DNA from: JABFRG01 sp038210445
GTDB lineage: Bacteria > Myxococcota_A > Polyangia > Polyangiales > Polyangiaceae
Reading direction: 5' to 3'
Assembly: GCA_038210445.1 (NCBI GenBank)
Contig: JBBQWQ010000027.1
Location: 32,847-96,846 of the forward strand
DNA: 64,000 nt
A program made the translations under genes and the position numbers. Under the pieces are notes generated by a model. The model did no database searches and was not told the DNA's origin. It worked only from the letters and a program-made list of their open reading frames with translations. The first letter of the stretch is position 1, and each line of letters opens with the position of its first letter. Below, in pieces: positions 11,884 through 22,024 of the stretch.

Positions 11884-14800
11884 ATGCACGGACCGTCGGC
11901 TTCGGAAATCGAGCTCTCGCCCGACGACCTCGAAGAGGTGGTGGCGGCCGACGAGCCCGCCTCGTTCCTTCAGGCAGCAGCGCAAGCGCGTTCGGCAACG
12001 ACACTCACCGGCACGCATCGGGTCGTGGTGCCGCCCGCCGACCGCGCGGCGGTGCGTCTGCCTGCGCCGACCTCGCTGCTCCCAGACGGCGTGAAGTGGA
12101 CAGCGCGCGACGGCGAGGGCCCGCTGGTGTCGCTCCTTCGTGCGCGCGCGATCACCGCCGATCTTCGCGAAGACGTGGTCTCGCGACTGCGCGCCCTGCT
12201 GGAGTTGGCCCACGGTCACCTGGGCGAAGGCCGGCCGGCCGACGCGTTTCGCGAAGCCCAGAACGCCGCCCGCACCACCGCGCACGGGCCTGCGGCGCAC
12301 GCCCTGCTACGGGTGCTCGAGAGCAAGCGCGATCGCAAAGACGAGCAGCTCTTGCACGTGGAGCACCTCGTGGCCCACGGCGACCCGCATCTTCGCGCCG
12401 ATTTTCTCGCGGAGAAGGCACGCCTTCTCGAAGCCAAGGGGGGGCCGAGCGCCGCTTCGGCCCAGGCCTTTGGCGAGGCGCTGGAGCTCGACGGGGAGCA
12501 CGCCGGTGCGCTCTACGGACGCGAGGCCTCGCTCTTCGCGACCGGTCAGTGGGCAGAGCTCGAGGCGCACCTCGGCAAGCTCGCGGAGCTGGCTGCGCCC
12601 CAGGCCGCAGCCTGGCTCCACGTGGAGCGCGCGGTGCTGCTCGACCGACGGATGGGCAAAGCCGACGAGGCACGCGCCGCCATGGACCAAGCCTTGGCGC
12701 TCGAGCCGGGCACCGGGCCGGTACGTAGCGCGGCCATCGATCACGCGTTTCGTCATCGCGACGACGCGCGGGTCGCCCGACTGCTGGAAGGCGAGGCCGA
12801 TCTCGAGAGCGATCCGGTGCGGGCCGCACGGCTAGAGCTCGACGCCGCGCTCTCGTGGATATACGCCAAAGACTCGGCGCGCGCCGAGCACCTCCTCTCG
12901 CGCGCCCACGCGCGAGCGCCCACCAGCGCAGTCGTCGATGCGCGGGTGGCGGCAGAGCTGGTGCGCGCGCTCTCGGCGGCGGGAAAACACAAAGACGCTT
13001 TGCGCGTGCGAAAGTCGGTGCTCGCGCACGCGGCCAGCGACGGCGCCGAGCTCTTCGCTCTGCGCGCGCTCGCCGGCACCGCCGAGCTCGCGGAGCAGCC
13101 CGATGAAGCGCTGGCGGCGCTGGAGCGGGCGCGGGTGCTGGAAGGCGAAGACTCCACGCTTTTGGCCGATCTCGATCGCTTGCTGCTCGCCTCGCGCCAA
13201 CACCAGGCGCGCTCTGCCATGTGGCTGCGAGAGTCTGCGCGCGCCGAGGGCGACGGGCGAAAGGCCCGGGCCCTTCTGGTGGCCGCCGAGGCCGCCGCCG
13301 CCGCGGGAAAGCCCGCCGATGCCGCGAGGCACCTGCATTCTGCATGGGTTATCCAGCCCGGTGGACCGGGAATCTTCGACGCCATGGCAGAGCGGCTCCC
13401 CAGCGGCAAGGGCTCGCCTGCAGCAGCCGCCGCTGCCGAGCGCGTGGCGCTCTACGAGCAAGCGCTGCGCTCGGTGCCAGCCGGCGAGATCGCGCGCCGG
13501 GTGTACTACCTGGAGCGCATCGCCTGGCTCCAGGCCGACGTGATCGACGACGACGAAGAGGCGGCGCGCGCCTACGAAGAAGTGCTGCGTCTCGACCCAA
13601 AGCGCACCAGCGCCATCATGGGCCTGGGAGCCACCGCGGCGCGGTCCGGTGACGCCAAGAAGCTCGCCCAGGCACTGCTCGCCGAAGCGCAGGTGGTGGA
13701 AGACCCCGAGACCCGCGAGGAGCTTCGCCTGCGGGCCGCGGAGGTATGGTCCGCGGCCGAGCCGGAACGCGCGCTGGTGCTGGCCGAAGAGCTGAAGGAC
13801 GACTGGCGGGTCGGCACCCGCGCGTGGGAGCTCATCACGCAGATTCACGCCCGGGCCGAACGCTGGGAGCTTTGCGCGCGGGCGCTCGCCACTCGGCGCA
13901 AGGCCGCGACCGACGATCGCTCGCGGGTGGCCTTGGCGCTCGCCGAGTCGTCGATCCTCACCGGTCGTCTGGGCGCCCCGGGGCGGGCCATTGAAGCGCT
14001 GGCGGAAGCGGCCCAGGCCACCGCAGAGCCGGCACATGCCCAGGTGCTGCAGCAGGCGCTCATCGCCGCTCTGGAGACCACCGGCGACCGGCCCGCGCTG
14101 CTGGCCGCGGTGATCAAGTTCGCCGAGAGCGCTTCGGTGCGCAGCGTCCGCGTAGAGTACTTTCTTCGGGCGGCGGAGCTAACTTCGCGCGAAGAGGGGC
14201 GCGACGCCGAGGCGGTGAAGTGGCTCCAGCGGGCCCAGGACGCGCTCCCGGACGAGGCCATCGTCGCCGAGCGGCTCGATCGGCTCGGCGCCCGCGGGCC
14301 CGTCCCCGAGACCTTCTCAACCCCCCTCACCAAGGCGGTGCGGTCGCTGCATACTGCAGGCAAAGCGCCGCGACCCGACAGCGTGCTCGCGGGCGCGCCG
14401 GGCTTTCCCGAGCTGCGGGTGGCCGAGCAGCTGGCGCGGGCCGCAACGAGCGCGCCCCACCTCGCCAATGCGCTGGCCCTCCAGGTTCCGCTCACCAGCG
14501 GGGTTATGGCGCGGCGCGCGGTGTCGGGCCTCGCCAACCTCTTCGCGTGGGTCCTCCCCGAGAGCGAAGACACCGAGCCGTGGGAGCAGCTCCTGGCGCT
14601 GGGGAGCCGCGACGCCGTGGTGCTCGACACGCTCGTCTACCGCAGTCGAGGCGCGGTGCGCGACGGCGATGCAGGCGCCCTGCAGAACACCGTAGAAGCC
14701 ACCCGGCGCCGGCTGGAGACGGCCAGCGACGAGACCGAGCGCATCATGCTGCTGGTCGAGCTCGGGCGCTTGGCGCAGCGGAGGGGCGATCTGGCCGAGG

Positions 14801-17010
14801 CCGGTACGCGTTTCGCCGAGGCACTCGCCAAGGACCCCACCAGCGTCGCGGCCAGCGTCTTGCTCCTCGGCGTGGCCAACGAAACCGCCGATCGCCCGCG
14901 GGCCATCGCCGCCGCCACCGGGCTGGCCGAAGTGGTGGTCGACCCGCGTGCCCGCGCTGCGCTGCTCTCCGATGCGGCGGACCTCTGCGTTCAGGAGCGC
15001 GACCCGGCGCGCGGCGTAGCGCTCCTCGAGCGCGCCATCGACGCGGCCCCGGACTCGCTCATGGTGGCGGCGCGGCTCGCCGATCTGCAAACCACCCGCG
15101 GAGCCTTCAAGGAGCTGGGGCGGACCCTGGAGCGGGCGCTACGCAACGCCAAGGATCCGGCGTCGATCGTTCCCATGGCCGCCGAGCTGGCGGGCATCGC
15201 GCGCACGCGGCTGGGCGATTCGCAGCTGGCCATCGAAGCGCTGGAGCGAGCGCGCGGCGTGGCCAAGGACCACGTGCCCACGCTCTTCTCGCTCGCCGAG
15301 CTCTACATCGGCGAGCGCGCCTGGGACAAGACCCTCGAGGCGCTCGCCGACGTGGTCCGCTATTCGAAAGAGACGAGCGAGCAGGTCATCGCCCACGTGG
15401 GCCGCGCCAGCATCTTGGGGCGCGCCCTCGAACAGCCCGATGCAGCAGAGAAGGAGCTGCGGGCCGCGCTCGAGAAGGAGTCGCACGATCTGCGGGCGCT
15501 CCGCGGCATCTTGAAGTTGCCCAAGGGGCCGAGCGGCGAGGAGCGGGCCACTTTGCTCGCGCGCCTCGCCACCCAGGAGACCGGTCGACCGGAGCGCCAG
15601 GCGGCGCTGGTGGAGCTGGCCAGCGTGCGCAAGGGCCTCGGCGACGAAGCCGGCTCCGAAGGCGCGCTGGTGGAGGCGGCAGCGCTCTCGCTCTCCGCCG
15701 ATCTCTTGGAGCGGTTGAGCAGCACCATCGGCGCCGATACACCCAAGAAAGCACGGGTCCTCGCCAAGGCCATGGCCCGTGCCCGCGAACTGGGTACACC
15801 GGCGAACGCGGCGTGGGCTGTGGCGCTGGCCGACCTCGACCTCGCCACTGGCCGCGCAGACCAGGGCATCGAATGGCTCGAAGAAGCGCGAAGGATGGAT
15901 CCTGCACGCATCGAGACGCACTTCGCGCTGGCCCGCGCCAAGGCCGGGCGCGGTGATCACGAGGCGGCGGTGGCGGTGCTCTCGCCGCTGCTGGAGGGCC
16001 CCCCGCGCCCGCTAGACCTCGCCTTCGTGCGACTTTTGGAGGAGAACCTGGCCCAGGGCGGTCGGCCGCACCAGGCATGGGTAGCGCGAGAGCTCCGCGG
16101 CCTGGGTGGCGATCTCGACGAGACCGAGGCGGCAGCGATGCGGGTGCGCCGGTTCGCCGGCATCTCTGTGGGCGAGCCCATCGCCGCCCGCGGCATACGA
16201 AGCTTCGTCATGCCCGGCGGCATCGGCCGTCACGCGCTCTGGGACGCCGCTGCGTTGACCCTCGGCATCGGCGGCAAGCTGCACAAGCTCGGGCTGCCCG
16301 AGCTGGGCGCCAGCAGCCGCGATCGCGTCAAGCCCAAGGCGCTGCATCCGCTGCGCCCACTCTTCGATCAGCTGCTGCGCATTCTCGGGCTCACCGAGGT
16401 GGAGCTCGCGGTGTCGGATCGCGTCTCGGGAGCGGCCATCGCCCTCGAAGGCGAACCGTGGCTGGTCGTTCCCGCGGCGCTGACCGAGTGGCCGGAAGGG
16501 CACGCGGTGGCCACCATGGCGCGGCCCCTGGTGCGCCTGGCGCTCGGCGTCCCCTGGCTGGGGGTGGTCGATCCTCACGAAGTGCTCGCGCTCCTCGTGG
16601 CGCTGGCTCGGCAGGTTTCGCCCAACTTCACGGCGACGCCGCGGGAGCGCATCGAGCCCATGGTGCCGGAGTACGACGCGGCGGCGCGGCGGGCGGTAGA
16701 TCGCAAGCGCCGGCGCAGCCTGGAAGAGATTGGCGCTGCGCTGGACCGGGCGCCGGCCATCGACGTCACGGTCTTCACCGACGCCATGCTGCGCACCGAG
16801 GCCCGCTGCGCCTTCCTGCTCTCCGGCGATCTGCGGGCCAGCCTCGACGCAGTAGCCCAGACCGATCCCTTCCTGGTGGAGGCGCTGCGCATACCGGGCC
16901 CTCACGCGGTGGCGGCGGTGCTCGGCCACGGCATCGCGCGCGACCTGGTCGCCTTCGCCATCTCCCACGAAGCGACGCGCCTGCGGCGAAACCTCGGCAC
17001 CTGCGCCTGA
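11884..17010 (+). CDS. Giant TPR-type repeat protein
   Basis: About 1708 residues, starting at the ATG at 11884 (sequence upstream of it in the same frame lacks coding character). Most of the chain is Ala/Leu/Glu-rich helical pairs of about 34 residues, many with W/L-G-Y/A-A and P spacing typical of tetratricopeptide repeats (for example AARAYEEVLRLDPKRTSAIM and RFAEALAKDPTSVAASVLLL). The last 300 residues lose the repeat and form another helical domain. There is no signal peptide or membrane segment, so a cytoplasmic scaffold is likely. It is divergent from nudC. The actual function is unknown. Confidence 0.8.
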   Translation: MHGPSASEIELSPDDLEEVVAADEPASFLQAAAQARSATTLTGTHRVVVPPADRAAVRLPAPTSLLPDGVKWTARDGEGPLVSLLRARAITADLREDVVSRLRALLELAHGHLGEGRPADAFREAQNAARTTAHGPAAHALLRVLESKRDRKDEQLLHVEHLVAHGDPHLRADFLAEKARLLEAKGGPSAASAQAFGEALELDGEHAGALYGREASLFATGQWAELEAHLGKLAELAAPQAAAWLHVERAVLLDRRMGKADEARAAMDQALALEPGTGPVRSAAIDHAFRHRDDARVARLLEGEADLESDPVRAARLELDAALSWIYAKDSARAEHLLSRAHARAPTSAVVDARVAAELVRALSAAGKHKDALRVRKSVLAHAASDGAELFALRALAGTAELAEQPDEALAALERARVLEGEDSTLLADLDRLLLASRQHQARSAMWLRESARAEGDGRKARALLVAAEAAAAAGKPADAARHLHSAWVIQPGGPGIFDAMAERLPSGKGSPAAAAAAERVALYEQALRSVPAGEIARRVYYLERIAWLQADVIDDDEEAARAYEEVLRLDPKRTSAIMGLGATAARSGDAKKLAQALLAEAQVVEDPETREELRLRAAEVWSAAEPERALVLAEELKDDWRVGTRAWELITQIHARAERWELCARALATRRKAATDDRSRVALALAESSILTGRLGAPGRAIEALAEAAQATAEPAHAQVLQQALIAALETTGDRPALLAAVIKFAESASVRSVRVEYFLRAAELTSREEGRDAEAVKWLQRAQDALPDEAIVAERLDRLGARGPVPETFSTPLTKAVRSLHTAGKAPRPDSVLAGAPGFPELRVAEQLARAATSAPHLANALALQVPLTSGVMARRAVSGLANLFAWVLPESEDTEPWEQLLALGSRDAVVLDTLVYRSRGAVRDGDAGALQNTVEATRRRLETASDETERIMLLVELGRLAQRRGDLAEAGTRFAEALAKDPTSVAASVLLLGVANETADRPRAIAAATGLAEVVVDPRARAALLSDAADLCVQERDPARGVALLERAIDAAPDSLMVAARLADLQTTRGAFKELGRTLERALRNAKDPASIVPMAAELAGIARTRLGDSQLAIEALERARGVAKDHVPTLFSLAELYIGERAWDKTLEALADVVRYSKETSEQVIAHVGRASILGRALEQPDAAEKELRAALEKESHDLRALRGILKLPKGPSGEERATLLARLATQETGRPERQAALVELASVRKGLGDEAGSEGALVEAAALSLSADLLERLSSTIGADTPKKARVLAKAMARARELGTPANAAWAVALADLDLATGRADQGIEWLEEARRMDPARIETHFALARAKAGRGDHEAAVAVLSPLLEGPPRPLDLAFVRLLEENLAQGGRPHQAWVARELRGLGGDLDETEAAAMRVRRFAGISVGEPIAARGIRSFVMPGGIGRHALWDAAALTLGIGGKLHKLGLPELGASSRDRVKPKALHPLRPLFDQLLRILGLTEVELAVSDRVSGAAIALEGEPWLVVPAALTEWPEGHAVATMARPLVRLALGVPWLGVVDPHEVLALLVALARQVSPNFTATPRERIEPMVPEYDAAARRAVDRKRRRSLEEIGAALDRAPAIDVTVFTDAMLRTEARCAFLLSGDLRASLDAVAQTDPFLVEALRIPGPHAVAAVLGHGIARDLVAFAISHEATRLRRNLGTCA

Positions 17011-17025
17011 CCCAACGGCCGAGCT

Positions 17026-17652
17026 TCAGGGCGTGCGGGTGCTGTTGGCCACGTCGAGCAGCAGCGGCGCTGCGCGAACCAAAAGCACCAGCCCATCGAG
17101 CAGCGCTTGCTCGCGAACCTTTTCGTACCCCGCGAAGAGCACGATGGCTGCGCCCTGCATGGCCGTCACCACGAAGTCCACGGCGGCATCAAAGTTGGGC
17201 ATCGACGCCAGCTCCGGCAGGAGCAGCTTGCCCTCGGCCTGGATCTTCTCGCGATGGGTGGCGAGCACCGGCACCAGCGCTTCACGCAGCCCCGGCTCGG
17301 TGGGCGCCGCAGCGTAGAGCTCGTGGAGCACCCGCACCTCGTCGGTCTTGAACACCGACCACAGCCCGGCAATCGCCCCCTCGATGGGGTCGCTGCCTTT
17401 GCTGTGGCTTCGCATGGCTTTGCGAAACTTGGGAAAGAGCGAAGCGCACAGATCGGCGGCGGCCACCGAGAGCAGCGCCTCTTTGGTGGCAAAGTGCTTG
17501 AACAGTGCGCCTTGCGACACCCCCGCGCGGGCCGTGATCTCGGTGGTGGTGGTCTTGGCGTAGCCAACCTCTACCAGCGACTGGATGGTCGCATCGAGAA
17601 GCGCCTTGCGGGTCTGCGCCTTGCGATCAGCCTGGGAGCGGCGAGGGATCAC
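17026..17652 (-). CDS. TetR-family transcriptional regulator
   Basis: About 208 residues. The N-terminal helix-turn-helix is typical: KALLDATIQSLVEVGYAKTT, then TEITARAGVSQGALFKHFAT with KEALL. The C-terminal ligand domain is helical and variable. GTG at 17652 is chosen because it leaves the usual short tail before the HTH; an upstream TTG at 17685 is possible and neither has a clear Shine-Dalgarno. It faces the sterol-desaturase-type gene across a 26-bp palindrome and is inferred to repress that gene and itself. Confidence 0.9.
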   Translation of the reverse strand: MIPRRSQADRKAQTRKALLDATIQSLVEVGYAKTTTTEITARAGVSQGALFKHFATKEALLSVAAADLCASLFPKFRKAMRSHSKGSDPIEGAIAGLWSVFKTDEVRVLHELYAAAPTEPGLREALVPVLATHREKIQAEGKLLLPELASMPNFDAAVDFVVTAMQGAAIVLFAGYEKVREQALLDGLVLLVRAAPLLLDVANSTRTP

Positions 17653-17746
17653 CGGCGACGACCATAGCAAGCTCCCCCCAACCAAGGAAGGAACACTTGG
17701 AAATCAGGCACTTACGCGCGCACGGTCGTGACGCACCAGCGCTCAT

Positions 17747-17772
17747 TTAGAAAGTGACTTGTCACTTTCTAA
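17747..17772. promoter_or_regulatory. 26-bp palindrome, candidate TetR operator
   Basis: TTAGAAAGTGAC (17747-17758) and its exact reverse complement GTCACTTTCTAA (17761-17772) flank TT. The site ends 32 bp before the hydroxylase ATG and is notably AT-rich for this genome. Size, symmetry and place between a TetR gene and its divergent neighbour are what is expected of an autorepressor site. Confidence 0.8.
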
Positions 17773-17804
17773 TTATGGAGCCATGGTGAGGAAAGAGAAA
17801 CCGC

Positions 17805-18680
17805 ATGTCCCCGAAGCTCATCCTCCTCGCCGTCCCCTTCTTTCTCGTCACGCTCCTCGTCGAGGCATGGGCGCGCAAGCGACGCGGTCTCGGCTTCGAC
17901 ACCAAAGACGGCGCCACCAGCGTGGGCATGGGCCTCGGGTTCCTGCTCCTCAACCTGGCGCTCAAGGGCGTCACCTTGGGGCTCTTTCAGCTCATCTACG
18001 ACCACCGCGTCCTCGACCTCGGCAACCACCTCTGGGTGTTTCCGGTGGCGCTCCTGGCGCAAGACTTCGTGTTCTACTGGACCCACCGGTTCGCCCACGA
18101 GATTCGCTTCTTTTGGGCCACCCACGAGGCGCATCACTCGAGCGAGCAATACACGCTCACCACCGCCCTGCGGCAGCCTTGGACCGAAGGGCTGGCGCTG
18201 CCCCTCATGCTACTGCTGCCGCTCTTGGGCGTGCCCCCGCTCATGCTCATGGCCGTGCACACGGTGAGCCTCCTCTACCAGTACTGGATTCACACCGAGC
18301 TCATCGACAAGCTGGGGCCACTGGAATGGGTGCTGAATACACCTTCTCACCACCGCGTTCACCATGGCAGTAACCCGCGCTACATCGACAAGAACCACGG
18401 CGGTATTCTCATCGTGTGGGACCGCTTGTTCGGCACCTTCCAGCAAGAGGACGAGAAGCCGGTGTACGGCCTCACCAAGCCCTTGGAGAAGCGCGATGTG
18501 TTCCACGCCTCCTTCAACGAATGGATCGCCATCGGGCGCGATCTCCGGCGCGCCAAGACATGGCGCGGTCGCCTGCGCTGCGTGTTCGGGCGCACCGGAA
18601 CCGACTACCTGGCCGGCGAGCGCGAGGTCGAAGCGGCAGCCGCGCCGGCACGCGGCGCGCACGGCACGGTCGGGGCCTGA
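17805..18680 (+). CDS. Sterol desaturase / fatty acid hydroxylase superfamily membrane protein
   Basis: 291 residues with about four hydrophobic segments. The di-iron His clusters are intact: HRFAHE, HEAHHSS and PSHHRVHHG, with further His residues between. Family members hydroxylate or desaturate lipids and sterols at the membrane using oxygen. The substrate is unknown. The ATG at 17805 follows GAGGAAAG. Control by the divergent TetR regulator is inferred from the shared palindrome, which would fit induction by a lipid or xenobiotic. Confidence 0.88.
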   Translation: MSPKLILLAVPFFLVTLLVEAWARKRRGLGFDTKDGATSVGMGLGFLLLNLALKGVTLGLFQLIYDHRVLDLGNHLWVFPVALLAQDFVFYWTHRFAHEIRFFWATHEAHHSSEQYTLTTALRQPWTEGLALPLMLLLPLLGVPPLMLMAVHTVSLLYQYWIHTELIDKLGPLEWVLNTPSHHRVHHGSNPRYIDKNHGGILIVWDRLFGTFQQEDEKPVYGLTKPLEKRDVFHASFNEWIAIGRDLRRAKTWRGRLRCVFGRTGTDYLAGEREVEAAAAPARGAHGTVGA

Positions 18681-18687
18681 TCCGCGC

Positions 18688-20463
18688 TCAGTTGCGGGGC
18701 GGCGGCCCGGGCTCTGCAGCCACCAGGTCCGCCGGGTCGAGCTCTTCGATGTCGCTCTTGCCGAGCGCGTCCTTCTTCGGCGCCTGGCCCTTGGGCGTGG
18801 GGCGGGGCACGCCGCCGAAGCGCGGTGACGAGGGCGCTCCCTTGGGCGGCGAGGAAGCAGCTTTGGGGGGCAACGAAGACGCCTTGGCGGCCTTTGGGGG
18901 GAGCGACGAGACCTTGGGAGGCGGCGGCGGCTCGGCAGAGTCGTCGCCCTTGGCCGCGGGTGCGCCGCATTCTTCTGCAGCCTGTGCAGCCTGTGCAGCC
19001 TCTGCGGCCGCGGCGACAGGCATGACAGGCGCGGTCGCCTCCGCGCCTTCAGGCGGAAGTGCCGGCGCGCTCGACGGAGCCACCAGCGCCTTCGGGAGCT
19101 CCGACGGGGGCAATCCTCCGAGCAGCGCCAGGCCCTCCTCGAGGTACGCGATGAACCGCGAGCGATCGAAGGCGTTGCGGCGGGCGTCGCGCTCGACCGC
19201 CTCCAGGCGCTCCACCAGGCCCTGCTTCTCCGAAGCTTCGGCGTCGCGGAGCCGCTGCAGCTCACCCACGCGCACCTCGAGAGAGGCCTTCTCGGTCTCC
19301 AGCTGCGTCACTTGCTCGCGCACCCGCGCCAGCTCTATCTGCAGCTGCTTCATGGTCTCGCGAAGGGCGTCCAGCGATTGCTGCAGCGAGGCCTCGCGAC
19401 GCTCGACCGCGCGATTCGCCTCCATCAGCGCGCGCTTCTGGTCTTCGCGCTTGTCGATCTCGCGGCTCAGTTCGGCCGCGTGGGCGCGAAAAAGAGAAGC
19501 CTTCTCCTCGTCGTGCGTCAGCGCCAGCTGCCGCGCGTCGCGCACGCGCATCTCCGCCATCTCGTTCTCGCGGCGCTCCGACTCCCGGCGCACCGCTTCG
19601 AGCTCACCGATGAGGCGCTCGCGATCGGCGGCCAGGGTCTGCGCCTCGCGCGCTTGGGGCTCGAGCTCACCGCGCAGCACGCCCACCGCGCGCTCGTGCG
19701 CCTGGAGCTGAGCCGCCGCCTCGGCCTCGTGGGTCTTGCTCAGCCGCGCCAACGCCTCCTGGTGCGACTCTTCCATGCCGGCGAGTGCAGAGCGGTTCTG
19801 GCTCTCGAGAATCTCCACTTCGCTGGCGAAGCGTTGGTCCATCTCGTGCTGCTTGCGCGCCTGGCCTTCGCGCTGCTCGCCCAGGGCCAGCTCAAGCTCC
19901 AGCACGCGCTCTCCGAAGGCGATACGCTCGCGTCGTTCGCGCTCCAGCGAGTGCGCCAGCTCCTCGATGTTGGTGAGGCTGTCTTGCAGCCGTTGCTCGA
20001 TGCCGGCCGCGCGCAGCTGTTGGGTCTCTACCTCCTGCAAGCGGCCGAGGTTCTCTCGGTGCTCGAGCAAGAGCGCGTCGTAGGCAGCGAACGCGCCCAG
20101 CCGCCGCTCCAGCTCCGAAGTGAGCTCCTCGTCCTTGTGGGCGAGCTCGCGCTGGGCCTCGGCCAGCTGCCGCTGCAAGCGCGAGAGCTGCCTGCGCAGC
20201 GCCAGCTCTGCCTCACCGGAGTCCGCGCCCTGGGGTTGCGGCGGCGGCGGTGGCTTGCTGGAGACGATGCCCATTCCCTTGCTGGTGAAAGGCACGGTGT
20301 TGCGCGGGCTACTGGGCGCGCGCGCCGGCGCCGGCTCGAACGGGCGGTCTTCTCGAATGTCGCCCCGAGGCGCGGGCAGCTCGGTGCGTTCTCGCGGTCC
20401 CGGAGGTGGCTCGCTGGGGTCGCGACGGTGGTCGCGCTCGATGGGGCGTTTCTTTTCCACCAC
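18688..20463 (-). CDS. Long coiled-coil protein with Pro/Ala-rich tail
   Basis: About 591 residues. A basic, Pro-rich N-terminus is followed by a coiled coil of about 370 residues (about 80-450) full of Glu/Arg/Gln/Leu heptads such as LRRQLSRLQRQLAEAQREL. After a short hydrophobic helix (YLEEGLALLGGLP) comes a low-complexity tail with repeated SLPPKA units. There is no signal peptide. Start GTG at 20463 (or the next GTG at 20460) follows AGAGGA; the frame stays open upstream but runs into the nadV region. A cytoskeletal or scaffold role is only a guess. Confidence 0.7.
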   Translation of the reverse strand: MVEKKRPIERDHRRDPSEPPPGPRERTELPAPRGDIREDRPFEPAPARAPSSPRNTVPFTSKGMGIVSSKPPPPPQPQGADSGEAELALRRQLSRLQRQLAEAQRELAHKDEELTSELERRLGAFAAYDALLLEHRENLGRLQEVETQQLRAAGIEQRLQDSLTNIEELAHSLERERRERIAFGERVLELELALGEQREGQARKQHEMDQRFASEVEILESQNRSALAGMEESHQEALARLSKTHEAEAAAQLQAHERAVGVLRGELEPQAREAQTLAADRERLIGELEAVRRESERRENEMAEMRVRDARQLALTHDEEKASLFRAHAAELSREIDKREDQKRALMEANRAVERREASLQQSLDALRETMKQLQIELARVREQVTQLETEKASLEVRVGELQRLRDAEASEKQGLVERLEAVERDARRNAFDRSRFIAYLEEGLALLGGLPPSELPKALVAPSSAPALPPEGAEATAPVMPVAAAAEAAQAAQAAEECGAPAAKGDDSAEPPPPPKVSSLPPKAAKASSLPPKAASSPPKGAPSSPRFGGVPRPTPKGQAPKKDALGKSDIEELDPADLVAAEPGPPPRN

Positions 20464-20486
20464 GTTCCTCTCATGGTGCCGTGAAA

Positions 20487-20510
20487 CAGAAGTGATACGC
20501 AACACTTCTG
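20487..20510. promoter_or_regulatory. 8-bp perfect inverted repeat before the coiled-coil gene
   Basis: CAGAAGTG and CACTTCTG are separated by 8 bp (ATACGCAA), 24 bp upstream of the GTG start at 20463. It may be an operator, or a stem at the 3' end of the nadM-nadV transcript. No T-run follows, so termination is the weaker reading. Confidence 0.4.
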
Positions 20511-20573
20511 CGGTCGTTCGGCGCGGGAACGCGGGTCGCAGGGCGCACACATCGTGCGCCGAAGGCCGCGGGT

Positions 20574-22001
20574 TCAGCGGTGTGCGCTCGGAAGTCCTGC
20601 TTCTTCGGCGCGCGCGCGCACTTCGGCGAGCGACCAGTCGCAGAGGAGCTGGCCATTTTCCCACACCGGTACGAGTACATCCTCGTACTCAGTCGCACTG
20701 GTGGTTTCAATGCGACGCGTCTCGAGAGCGCCTGTGGTGCGCGCGCGGTAGAGCGAGAGCCGGCCCTTCTTCGACGCCTTTCCCGGGTCGGTGATGGGGT
20801 CTTTGTTCACGTCGTGCCAGCGGCCGTCGGCCTCCACCGCGCTGCACTTCATGGCGAAGCGCTGCGTGTCGCGGTTCATGTGCTGCAGCAGCGCACCGCC
20901 CATGCCGAAGGCCACGTTGTCGGCAGAGAAGCCGCGCTCGCGCAGGCGAAGGAGAATGCGCCCGATGCTCTCTTCGTTGATGCCGTCGCCCTGGATGATG
21001 CGCACGTGGCGCAGCACCTTGAAGCCCTTGCCGTTGAGGTCGCTGCCGAAGTAGCCGTCGAGGGCCACCGCGCACTGCGCGACGATGTCTTCCGGCACGC
21101 CGGAGTCGGGTCGAATCACCAGCGTCGCGCCGGAGGCGATGACCTCGTCCTTGAGCGTAGTGCCCCAGGCGCGCAGAGCGCCGAACAGATCGTAGGAATC
21201 GGAGACCACCGCCAAAAGCTTGCCGGGCCGAGCGAAGAGCCGGAGCATGTTGCGATACGCGTCTACCTCGCCCTCGCGCCCCCACGACGTAATGGTCGAG
21301 TGCTCGGCGGCGGGTATGGAGAACGCGGCCATGGGCTCGCCATAGTAGGCGCGCGCCGCCAGCACTGCGGCCACGGTGTCGCTGCCCATGAAGTTCACCA
21401 GGTGCGATAGGCCACCGAGCGCCGCCGACTCCAGGCTCGAGACGCCGCGCGCGCCGAAGTCGTGGAGCTTGAACGGCAGCTGGCCGTCTGGCTGATCGCT
21501 GGTCTCCGCCAGGTGGCGGCGAAGGGTGCGCTTGATGTGCCAGCTGATGGTCGCCACCGTAGTCGGGTACCAGACGCGGAGCAAAAGCGTCTCGAGGTAC
21601 GACGGCAACCAGAACGCGCGCGGGTCGGTGGACTCCACCGTGAAGAGGACGTTGTGCGTCGGCACCACCATGCCCTCCGGCACCGCGCGGATGCGCACCG
21701 GCAGCTTGCCGCCATGGGCCTCTACCACGTGCATCCAGCCCTCGAAGTTGAAGGGCACGCCGTGGGGCTCGAAGAGCGCCTTGGCCTCCTCCACGTCTTC
21801 CCGAGAGACGGTGCGTGAGAGGTACTCCTTCAAGATGGTCTGGAGCCCGAAGAACACGGTGCGGTCGTAGGTTCCGCCGCGAGACTCCGCGTACGAGAAG
21901 GTGGCGGTGACGCCAGGCCGGTACTGCTCCCAGTGCGACGCCTTGTAGGAGTCGGTGTTGAGCACCAGGTTGTTCGCGATGGAGGAAGAGAACGCAGACA
22001 T
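20574..22001 (-). CDS. nadV: Nicotinamide phosphoribosyltransferase
   Basis: 475 residues, the length of NAMPT/NadV rather than the shorter PncB. Family signatures: LNTDSYKASHWEQYRPG at the N-terminus, the phosphorylated-His site AAEHSTITSWG, the PRPP region IRPDSG, and IIQGDGINEES. It makes NMN from nicotinamide and PRPP. Shine-Dalgarno AAGGAG lies 5 nt before the ATG. It follows nadM by 23 bp, so the pair forms a two-step nicotinamide to NMN to NAD+ salvage operon without deamidation. Confidence 0.92.
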   Translation of the reverse strand: MSAFSSSIANNLVLNTDSYKASHWEQYRPGVTATFSYAESRGGTYDRTVFFGLQTILKEYLSRTVSREDVEEAKALFEPHGVPFNFEGWMHVVEAHGGKLPVRIRAVPEGMVVPTHNVLFTVESTDPRAFWLPSYLETLLLRVWYPTTVATISWHIKRTLRRHLAETSDQPDGQLPFKLHDFGARGVSSLESAALGGLSHLVNFMGSDTVAAVLAARAYYGEPMAAFSIPAAEHSTITSWGREGEVDAYRNMLRLFARPGKLLAVVSDSYDLFGALRAWGTTLKDEVIASGATLVIRPDSGVPEDIVAQCAVALDGYFGSDLNGKGFKVLRHVRIIQGDGINEESIGRILLRLRERGFSADNVAFGMGGALLQHMNRDTQRFAMKCSAVEADGRWHDVNKDPITDPGKASKKGRLSLYRARTTGALETRRIETTSATEYEDVLVPVWENGQLLCDWSLAEVRARAEEAGLPSAHR

Positions 22002-22024
22002 GATTGCTCCTTGAATCCCGTGGG

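Noticed and set aside
18688..20664. Longer version of the coiled-coil protein starting at 20664
   Set aside because: It would overlap nadV and its first 67 residues are Arg-rich noise; a GTG with a good Shine-Dalgarno exists at 20463.
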